From NCBI RefSeq assembly GCF_029945925.1, contig NZ_JAQSDN010000049.1:33679-97678 (forward strand): a stretch of 64,000 nt of DNA, given 5' to 3'. The stretch comes from Polaromonas sp. GTDB taxonomy: Bacteria; Pseudomonadota; Gammaproteobacteria; Burkholderiales; Burkholderiaceae_C. The notes beneath the pieces were generated by a model. The model did not search any database and was not told the DNA's origin. It worked only from the letters and a program-made list of their open reading frames with translations. Made by a program: the position numbers and the translations under genes. Below are positions 10,123 through 17,291 of this stretch, one piece after another (the first letter of the stretch is position 1; every line of letters begins with the position of its first letter).

Positions 10123-10710
10123 TCAGGGAGCCTCCGGTGCCAGCGTCTGCCGCACCAGCTGGAAAATCTCGCGGTAGGACTTGCCGTGGCGCGGCGCTTC
10201 GCCCGGTTTTTCGGGCTTGGCGTCCTTGCGGGCCTGGCGCACCAGGGCGCGCAGCTGCTGCGAATCAGTGTCCGGGTGTTCTGCCAGCCAGTCGCCCATT
10301 GCATCGTCGGAGGCGATCAGCTTGTCGCGCCACTGCTCGGCCAGGTGCAGCGCCAGCGTGAGCTGCGCCGAGCCGTTTTTCTGCTCGTCGATCGCCGCGC
10401 GAATCGGTTCGGTGTCCAGCGGGCGCATCAGCTTGCCGATGAACTGCATCTGGCGCCGTTTGCCCTCGAAATTGGTGATTTTTTTGGCCTGGGCGATGGC
10501 ATCGAGCAGTTTTTCGGGCAGGTCCAGGCGCGCCATCAGGTCGGCACGCAGGGTGAGCAGGGCTTCGCCGAGGGCCTGTTTTTCGTCGGCTTCGGCCTTG
10601 AGCTGGGTTTTGCTGGGCGGGCCGACTTCTTCCAGCGCAATTTCTTCGGGTTTCACGAAGCGGCCGTGGGACCAGTAGCCCTTGATAGCCTTGGGAGTCT
10701 TGTTGTTCAT
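10123..10710 (-). CDS. yjgA: DUF615 ribosome-associated protein YjgA/DarP
   Basis: KAIKGYWSHGRFVKP..., FEGKRRQMQFIGKLMR typical of the family. Confidence 0.88.
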   Translation of the reverse strand: MNNKTPKAIKGYWSHGRFVKPEEIALEEVGPPSKTQLKAEADEKQALGEALLTLRADLMARLDLPEKLLDAIAQAKKITNFEGKRRQMQFIGKLMRPLDTEPIRAAIDEQKNGSAQLTLALHLAEQWRDKLIASDDAMGDWLAEHPDTDSQQLRALVRQARKDAKPEKPGEAPRHGKSYREIFQLVRQTLAPEAP

Positions 10711-10735
10711 AGCAGTCAGTATCATAGCTACCCAT

Positions 10736-12148
10736 ATGACCCTCAAGACTTCCAAGACATCCTCCGGCGCCAAACAGGCGACCCGGCCCTCGCCCCAACC
10801 GGAAAAGGGCTTCAGTTACCACCGTGACTTTTTCGAGGAACTGGTGGACAGCGCCCTCGCGCACGCCAAAAAAATCGGTGCCACCGATGCCGCCGCCGAG
10901 GCTTCCGAAGGCTGCGGCCTGAGTGTCAGCGTGCGCAAGGGTGAACTTGAAAATGTGGAGCGCAACCGCGACAAGTCGCTGGGCATCACGGTGTATGTGG
11001 GCCAGAAACGCGGCAACGCCTCGACCAGCGACTTTTCGAAAGCAGCGATCGAGCAGACCGTGAAGGCGGCCTACGACATCGCGCGTTTCACCGCCGAAGA
11101 CAAAACCTCCGGCCTGCCGGCCGACCGCGACATCGCCCGCGTGCACCCCGAGCTGGACCTGTTCCACCCCTGGGCCATCGACTCGGAAGGCGCAGCCCGC
11201 CTGGCGCTGCAATGCGAGGCGGCCGCCCTGGGCACCAGCAAACGCATCACCAACAGCGAAGGTGCGGGTGTGTCGGCCCAGCAAAGCCATTTTTTCAGCG
11301 CGCACACGCGCGGTTTCCGCGGCGGTTATGCCAGCTCGCGCCACAGCATCTCCGTCGCGCCTATCGCGGGCAAGGGCAGCCAGATGCAGCGTGATGCCTG
11401 GTACAGCTCCATGCGTGACGCCAGCGAACTGGCCAGCCCCGAGGCGGTCGGTCGTTACGCCGCCGAACGCGCCTTGGCGCGCCTGAACAGCCGCAAGATC
11501 AAGACCGTGCAGTGCCCGGTGCTGTTCGAGTCGCCGCTGGCCGCCGGCCTGCTGGGCGGCTTTGTGCAGGCCGTCAGCGGCGGTGCGCTGTACCGCAAAA
11601 GCACTTTTCTGCTGAACAGCCTGGGCAAGCCGGCGTTTCCCGACCACATCGACATCAGCGAAGACCCGCACCTGCGCAAGGGCAAGGGCAGCGCGCCGTT
11701 TGACGAAGAAGGTGTGAAAACGCGCGCGCGCAAGGTGGTCGAGGCCGGCATCGTGCGCGGCTACTTTTTAAGCACTTATTCGGCGCGCAAGCTCGGCATG
11801 CGCACCACCGGCAATGCTGGCGGCTCGCACAACCTGGTGCTGAGCAGCCGCCAGACGAAAGCCGGTGACGACCTCGACGCCATGCTCAAAAAGCTGGGCA
11901 CCGGCCTGTTTGTGACCGAACTGATGGGCCAGGGCGTGAACTATGTGACGGGCGACTACTCGCGCGGCGCCTCGGGTTTCTGGGTCGAGAAAGGGCAGAT
12001 TGCCTTTCCGGTGGAAGAAATCACGATTGCCGGCAACCTCAAGGACATGCTGATGGGCATCCAGGCCGTGGGTGCCGATGTCTACAACTACGGCGCCAAG
12101 AGTGTGGGCTCCATCCTGATCAACAGGATGAAGGTAGCCGGAAGTTAA
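10736..12148 (+). CDS. pmbA: metalloprotease PmbA/TldE family
   Basis: GLSVSVRKGELENVERNRDKSLGITVYVGQKRG...TGNAGGSHNLVLSS...VTGDYSRGASGFWVEKG; ATG at 10736. Confidence 0.92.
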   Translation: MTLKTSKTSSGAKQATRPSPQPEKGFSYHRDFFEELVDSALAHAKKIGATDAAAEASEGCGLSVSVRKGELENVERNRDKSLGITVYVGQKRGNASTSDFSKAAIEQTVKAAYDIARFTAEDKTSGLPADRDIARVHPELDLFHPWAIDSEGAARLALQCEAAALGTSKRITNSEGAGVSAQQSHFFSAHTRGFRGGYASSRHSISVAPIAGKGSQMQRDAWYSSMRDASELASPEAVGRYAAERALARLNSRKIKTVQCPVLFESPLAAGLLGGFVQAVSGGALYRKSTFLLNSLGKPAFPDHIDISEDPHLRKGKGSAPFDEEGVKTRARKVVEAGIVRGYFLSTYSARKLGMRTTGNAGGSHNLVLSSRQTKAGDDLDAMLKKLGTGLFVTELMGQGVNYVTGDYSRGASGFWVEKGQIAFPVEEITIAGNLKDMLMGIQAVGADVYNYGAKSVGSILINRMKVAGS

Positions 12149-12168
12149 ATACAGATTCGAAAGCGGCA

Positions 12169-13062
12169 ATGGAAAACTCAATTGATGTTAGTACTTTGCT
12201 GCGGTTTGACTCACCCAAGGATTTTTCAAGTCGACGAGCCTACCAAGCCGAGATCGATTCTTCTGTGCATCAGCTAGAGCGAATTCTGGGAGGCTATTCT
12301 TTTGGCAAAGATAACTACACACAGTGTGGCCTAAAGGGATGTCGGACATTGCACGGGAAAGGCTATGTCGTTCAAACTTTGGATGGCATCGAGACCAATA
12401 TAGGTAAAGACTGTGGAACAAGGCATTTCGGGCAACGATTTGAAGACTTGGAAGGGCAATTCACTCGATTAGTGGAGGAGTCAGCCAGGCGCGATAGGGT
12501 GCAAGACGCAATTCGGCAAAAGGACGCCACCGTCCAAAAGACCGTAACCTTGCTGAAGGACTGTCGGAGCTGGGAAGCTGAGGTAGACAGGTTATTCAAG
12601 GAGCTTGATAGAGAGTCATCGCTTATCAGCGTGCTTCGAGCTGCGATGAGAACTGACGGAGCTCTGGTTGTTGACCGGCAACTCTCGGCGGCGGAGAGAG
12701 AGCTTTCTGGGGGCAGCCAACGGTACATCCGTGAGACGGTTGGACGTCTCTATGGTCTTTCAGTTCTTGGGATGAAAAAAGTATCAATTGAGCTTCAAGC
12801 TGAGGCCCTAGTCCCACTTCACGAGCTTAGCGATGATCAGCTTAGCGCCATGTCAGCCAGTGCGATCAGAACAAAAGCACAGTGGCTGAGCGAGCTCGAA
12901 GCCACATTGCTACGCGCCGAATCCTATATTCGATCTGCGCGAGAATTTTGTAGCCAGCAAAACTGGCGGACCTTTTCCCAAGCATTTGACGCTGGTCGTC
13001 ATAAGACAACGGATCGCGGGCGTGCAATATTGAAGCGACTGGCTCAACAAACGCCTGTGTAG
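12169..13062 (+). CDS. hypothetical protein with Cys/His-rich N-terminal motif; AT-richer than neighbours
   Basis: 297-aa ORF starting 21 bp after pmbA; CGLKGCRTLHGKGYVVQTLDGIETNIGKDCGTRHFG then helical/coiled-coil region. Confidence 0.7.
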   Translation: MENSIDVSTLLRFDSPKDFSSRRAYQAEIDSSVHQLERILGGYSFGKDNYTQCGLKGCRTLHGKGYVVQTLDGIETNIGKDCGTRHFGQRFEDLEGQFTRLVEESARRDRVQDAIRQKDATVQKTVTLLKDCRSWEAEVDRLFKELDRESSLISVLRAAMRTDGALVVDRQLSAAERELSGGSQRYIRETVGRLYGLSVLGMKKVSIELQAEALVPLHELSDDQLSAMSASAIRTKAQWLSELEATLLRAESYIRSAREFCSQQNWRTFSQAFDAGRHKTTDRGRAILKRLAQQTPV

Positions 13063-13103
13063 TCGCAGCCTAAAGCGGCTATTTATCCACCAAAGGAGAG
13101 GGT

Positions 13104-13550
13104 TTATCCCGCCAGTGCAGCTTTCACCGCAGCCGAGACCTGGCCCATGTCGGCCTTGCCGGCGAGTTTGGCTTTCACCGCGCCCATGACCTTGCCCATG
13201 TCGCCGGGGCCGCTGGCGCCCAGTTCAGTGACGATGGCCTTGACCTCGGCGGCGACTTCCTCGGCGCTCAGGCGCGCGGGCAGGTAGGCCTGCAGTACCA
13301 CCAGTTCGGCGGCTTCCTTGTCGGCCAGGTCCTTGCGCTCGGCTTTCTGGAAGGCCTCGATCGAGTCCTTGCGCTGCTTGATCAGCTTGTCGACGATGGC
13401 GACCACGGCGGCATCGTCGAGCACCACGCGCTCGTCCACCTCTTTCTGCTTGAGGGCCGCCAGCAGCAGGCGGATGGTGCCCAGGCGCTCGCTGTCCTTG
13501 GCGCGCATGGCGGTTTTCATGTCTTCGGTGATCTGGTCTTTGAGGGACAT
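13104..13550 (-). CDS. yqeY: GatB/YqeY domain protein
   Basis: MSLKDQITEDMKTAMRAKDSERLGTIRLLLAALKQKEVDER...GDMGKVMGAVKAKLAGKADMGQVSAAVK. Confidence 0.92.
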   Translation of the reverse strand: MSLKDQITEDMKTAMRAKDSERLGTIRLLLAALKQKEVDERVVLDDAAVVAIVDKLIKQRKDSIEAFQKAERKDLADKEAAELVVLQAYLPARLSAEEVAAEVKAIVTELGASGPGDMGKVMGAVKAKLAGKADMGQVSAAVKAALAG

Positions 13551-13600
13551 GGCGGTCTCCACGAAACGGGTTGAAAGGTCAAAAAGGCGTCAGAAACACA

Positions 13601-13634
13601 AAAGCCCGCAGAGCGTCCTCGTGCGGGCTTTTTT
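13601..13634 (-). terminator. Rho-independent terminator after rpsU
   Basis: GCCCGC(13604-13609)...GCGGGC(13623-13628) with flanking A/T tracts, between rpsU and yqeY. Confidence 0.7.
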
Positions 13635-13654
13635 GCCGGAGGGCGTGTACTGGC

Positions 13655-13867
13655 TTAGTACAGCTTCTTGGGCAACTGCATCGAGCGGATGCGTTTGTAG
13701 TTGCGCTTGACAGCGGCAGCTTTTTTACGCTTGCGCTCGGCGGTGGGCTTTTCGTAGAACTCGCGCGCGCGCAGGTCGGTCAGCAGACCGAGTTTTTCGA
13801 TGGTGCGCTTGAAACGGCGCAGAGCCACGTCGAAGGGCTCATTGTCTTTTACACGAATAGTCGTCAT
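13655..13867 (-). CDS. rpsU: 30S ribosomal protein S21
   Basis: [55 protein letters not shown]. Confidence 0.97.
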   Translation of the reverse strand: MTTIRVKDNEPFDVALRRFKRTIEKLGLLTDLRAREFYEKPTAERKRKKAAAVKRNYKRIRSMQLPKKLY

Positions 13868-14008
13868 TGATGAAGTGATCCAAAATTTTGCGCCCTTAGT
13901 GATCTGATCAGAATCAGGCCGGACGCGGGTTTGCTAGCAAAGCCTTAGATTATAGCGGGATTTCAAGGCAAGTCCTTGAAACACCGATGGACGGCGCACC
14001 CGTACGGG

Positions 14009-15271
14009 TCAGTTTTTTGCCACCGCCCCCGAATTGTCTGCCAGAGCCATCGCACAGGCGTGGGCGCTCGCCCAAGCCCACTGGAAATTGTAACCGCCGA
14101 GCCAACCGGTAACGTCCACCACTTCGCCGATGAAATACAGGCCGGGTTGCTTCGATTCCAGGGTCTGGGACGACAAATCCCGGGTGTCCACACCGCCCAG
14201 CGTCACCTCGGCCTTTTTGTAACCTTCGGTACCGGTCGGTGTCAGTTGCCAGTCGGCCAGCCGGTCGGCCAGCGTCGTCAGGGCCTTGTCGGTGGCCTCG
14301 CTGACGGGTTTTTGCCAGGCCGGGTCGCGGCTGACCCAGGCGTCGGCCAAGCGGGCGGGCACCAGCGCCGCCAGCTCATTGGCGATCAGTTTTTTCGAGC
14401 TCGCCTTGGCGCGCAGCAGCAGGTTCGGCAGGTCCATACCGGGCGCGAGGTTGATGCGCACCGGCTGGCCTTCGCGCCAGAAGCTGGAGATCTGCAGCAC
14501 CGCCGGGCCGCTCAGGCCCCGGTGGGTGAAGAGCAGGTCCTCGGCGAAGACCACGGCTTTTTTTCGTTGTTTGGGGGTCGCGTCCGGCGGTCCGGTTTCG
14601 ATCCGCACCGGCAGGGCCAAGCCGGCCAGCTGGGCATAGGGCGCCCAGGCCTCACCGTCGAAGGTCAGCGGCACCAGCGCGGCACCCGGCTCCACCAGGC
14701 GCAGGCCGAACTGTTTCGCGATGCGGTAACCAAAATCGGTCGCGCCAATCTTGGGGATCGACAGGCCGCCGGTGGCGATGACCAGCTGGGGCGCCTCGAT
14801 CAGTCCCCGGTCGCTCTCTATTTTGTAGCTGCCCGCGCCCGTCCCGTCAGGGCTCGAGTCATATTTGATGCTTGAAACCCGGCAGGGCTGCCAGCGCGTG
14901 ACGCCGCCGGCATCACATTCGGCCAGCAGCAGCGTGATGATGTCCTCCGCCGAGCGGTCGCAAAACAGCTGGCCCTTGTGTTTTTCGTGAAACGGGATGC
15001 CGTGGCGCTGCAGCAGTGCGATGAAGTCCTGCGGTGTGTAGCGCGACAGCGCCGAGCGGCAAAAATGCGGGTTCTCGCTGACGAAGTTGGCGGGCGTGGT
15101 GTCCCGGTTGGTGAAGTTGCAGCGGCCACCGCCCGAGATGCGGATTTTTTCGGCGACTTTCTCGCTGTGGTCCACCAGCAGCACCTTCAGGCCGCGCTGG
15201 CCGGCGAGGCCGGCGCAGAACAGCCCGGCCGCACCGGCACCCACCACCACCACGTCAAATTTTTTGGTCAA
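14009..15271 (-). CDS. HI0933/YhiN-family NAD(P)/FAD-dependent oxidoreductase
   Basis: VVVGAGAAGLFCAGLAGQRGLKVLLVDHSEKVAEKIRISGGGRCNFTN. Confidence 0.92.
   Translation of the reverse strand: MTKKFDVVVVGAGAAGLFCAGLAGQRGLKVLLVDHSEKVAEKIRISGGGRCNFTNRDTTPANFVSENPHFCRSALSRYTPQDFIALLQRHGIPFHEKHKGQLFCDRSAEDIITLLLAECDAGGVTRWQPCRVSSIKYDSSPDGTGAGSYKIESDRGLIEAPQLVIATGGLSIPKIGATDFGYRIAKQFGLRLVEPGAALVPLTFDGEAWAPYAQLAGLALPVRIETGPPDATPKQRKKAVVFAEDLLFTHRGLSGPAVLQISSFWREGQPVRINLAPGMDLPNLLLRAKASSKKLIANELAALVPARLADAWVSRDPAWQKPVSEATDKALTTLADRLADWQLTPTGTEGYKKAEVTLGGVDTRDLSSQTLESKQPGLYFIGEVVDVTGWLGGYNFQWAWASAHACAMALADNSGAVAKN
14813..14880 (+). repeat. ~68-bp dispersed repeat family A, copy 3 (inside the HI0933-family CDS)
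   Basis: CTCTCTATTTTGTAGCTGCCCGCGCCCGTCCCGTCAGGGCTCGAGTCATATTTGATGCTTGAAACCCG. Confidence 0.65.
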
Positions 15272-15401
15272 ATCGGCCTCCAGCCCATGATGGTCGGGCG
15301 CAAGCAGCTATCAAAGATATAGCAAATCAGCCCGACCGGGACAGGGGAGTGTAGCCGGGCGATGCGTGGCCCAAGGCAGCTGCACCCGGGCCGGCGCCCG
15401 T

Positions 15402-16193
15402 TCAGGCGGCGCGAAATTGGGCGGGAGGCTCCGCCGCTGCCGCCACGCCGCTGATCACATCGCCGACGACGATGACTGACGGGCTGGCCAGGCCGGACGC
15501 GCCGATGGCATCGGCCAGCTGGCCCAGCGTGGTGGTGATGTGGCGCTGCGTGGGCAGCGAGGCGTTCTGGATCACGGCCACCGGCGTGGTCGCGGGCAGG
15601 CCGGTCAGCAATTCGCGCTGGATGCGCCCGGCGCCGCTGACGCCCATGTAGATCACCAGCGTGAGTTTGGCCTTGCAGGCCGTGTCGGCCAGCGCGCGCC
15701 AGTCCGTGCCTGCGTCGCCCGGTTTGGCGTGGCCGGTGACGAACACCACGCCGTGCGCATGCTGACGGTGCGTCAACGGAACACCCAGCGAAGTCACCGC
15801 GGCCAGGCCGGCGGTGATGCCGTTGACGACATGGATCTCGATGCCGGCGGCCTGCAGGTGTTCGACCTCTTCGCCGCCGCGGCCGAAGATGAAGGGGTCG
15901 CCGCCCTTGAGGCGCACGACGTTTTCGCCTTCCTTCACGGCCATGATCATCAGTTTTTCGATGAACTCCTGCGGCGTGGATTTGCAGCCGCCGCGTTTGC
16001 CCACATGCACGATGCGCGCACCGGGCTTTGCATAAGCCACGATCTCATCGCTGACCAGGTCGTCGACCAGCAGCACGGTGGCGGCCTGAATCGCCTTGAG
16101 GGCCTTGATGGTCAGCAGTTCCGGATCGCCCGGGCCCGCGCCGACCAGGGTGCAGCGGCCGTTGGGAGGGAGCTTGTTTGCGCAGCTTGTCAT
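15402..16193 (-). CDS. cobA: uroporphyrinogen-III C-methyltransferase (SUMT), copy 1
   Basis: [34 protein letters not shown]..., [18 protein letters not shown]. Confidence 0.92.
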   Translation of the reverse strand: MTSCANKLPPNGRCTLVGAGPGDPELLTIKALKAIQAATVLLVDDLVSDEIVAYAKPGARIVHVGKRGGCKSTPQEFIEKLMIMAVKEGENVVRLKGGDPFIFGRGGEEVEHLQAAGIEIHVVNGITAGLAAVTSLGVPLTHRQHAHGVVFVTGHAKPGDAGTDWRALADTACKAKLTLVIYMGVSGAGRIQRELLTGLPATTPVAVIQNASLPTQRHITTTLGQLADAIGASGLASPSVIVVGDVISGVAAAAEPPAQFRAA

Positions 16194-17095
16194 AGTTGCA
16201 ATGTCAGTTGCAAGATATGTTCCACCTGCCGGGCAATCGATGCCGGCACGGCGTGTGAGCCCGACATCACGGCGCGGATATACGCGGCGGTGCTGTCGCT
16301 GTCGATCGCTGTGGGCAGGTCCGGCACGCTCGCCAGGGTGCCGGGCTGCGCTTCCTGCAGCAGGGTGCGCTTCCCGCCCACAAAGGCTTCCATCTGCGGC
16401 GTGCGGCGCGCGTCGGCCACGACCTCGCCTTCGGTGCCGCGCAGCAGCAGCGCGTTGGCCCGGATCAGCTCGAAGGTCTGGCCCATGGAGATCGCGTATT
16501 CCGGATGGGTGTAGCTGCTGACCACCAGCGCCTTGCCGAGGCAGGGGTTCATGATCTTGACCAGGCTGTGCGCCGGGTTGCGCAGGCCGACGGCACGCCG
16601 CACATCGAGCAGGCGTTTGAGCCCCGGGCACAGCAGCTCGGTGGGGGCAAACACCACCTCGCCATTTGCTATCTTTTTAATAGCTGTCAGTGCAGGTATA
16701 TCAAGGGCTGAAAGCACATTTGATGTAAAAATCCGGCCGGACTCGGTGGCCGTGCCGTGCACCAGCACCGGCAGGCCTTCGCGCGCCAGCAGCAACGCCA
16801 GCAGCGGCGTCAGCACCGGCAGCTTGCGCGCGCCGTTGTAACTCGGCAGTACCACCACGGGTCGCTCACTCGCCGGGAAACGCTGCATGCGCTGGTACGT
16901 CGCGTCCAGGAAGCCGGCCATCTCTTCCGGCGTTTCGCCTTTGATGCGCATGGCCAGGCAAAAGCCGCCAATCTCCAGGTCGGTCACCGTGCCGTCCAGC
17001 ACCTGGCCGAACAGGTCGCAAGCCTGCTCACGCGTGAGCGGCCTGGCGCCGTCTTTGCCGCGGCCTATGACCTTGATGTACTGAGCGATGGACAT
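16190..17095 (-). CDS. ybiB: YbiB/anthranilate phosphoribosyltransferase-like protein
   Basis: GRGKDGARPLTREQACDLFGQVLDGTVTDLEIGGFCLAMRIKGETPEEMAGFLDA. Confidence 0.85.
   Translation of the reverse strand: MSIAQYIKVIGRGKDGARPLTREQACDLFGQVLDGTVTDLEIGGFCLAMRIKGETPEEMAGFLDATYQRMQRFPASERPVVVLPSYNGARKLPVLTPLLALLLAREGLPVLVHGTATESGRIFTSNVLSALDIPALTAIKKIANGEVVFAPTELLCPGLKRLLDVRRAVGLRNPAHSLVKIMNPCLGKALVVSSYTHPEYAISMGQTFELIRANALLLRGTEGEVVADARRTPQMEAFVGGKRTLLQEAQPGTLASVPDLPTAIDSDSTAAYIRAVMSGSHAVPASIARQVEHILQLTLQL
16668..16735 (+). repeat. ~68-bp dispersed repeat family A, copy 4 (inside ybiB)
   Basis: GCTATCTTTTTAATAGCTGTCAGTGCAGGTATATCAAGGGCTGAAAGCACATTTGATGTAAAAATCCGG. Confidence 0.7.
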
Positions 17096-17175
17096 GCTTG
17101 ATTGTCGGTGAAGGCAGATAACTTCCCGTTATGAGCTTATTGAGACTTCCATAAATCATGATGGGCAACTTGCGA

Positions 17176-17247
17176 CCGTTCGCCCTGAGCTTGTCGAAGG
17201 GTCCTTCGTCAAGCTCAGGACAGGCTTCGACAGGCTCAGCCCGAACG
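17176..17247. repeat. Inverted-repeat intergenic element ACCGTTCG...CTGAGCTTGTCGAAGG...CTTCGACAGGCTCAG...CGAACGGT
   Basis: Direct reading; second partial copy at 8118-8142. Confidence 0.75.
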
Positions 17248-17291
17248 GTGTGGTGTTATGCCTTGCAAAAACATCAACAAGCCGGCGTTTG

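Noticed and set aside
10729-10735. TACCCAT heptamer upstream of pmbA as another regulon site
   Set aside because: Only the 7-mer matches; the rest of the 48-bp element (ACCCGT, CGGnnATAGACGG) is absent and it abuts the pmbA start codon.
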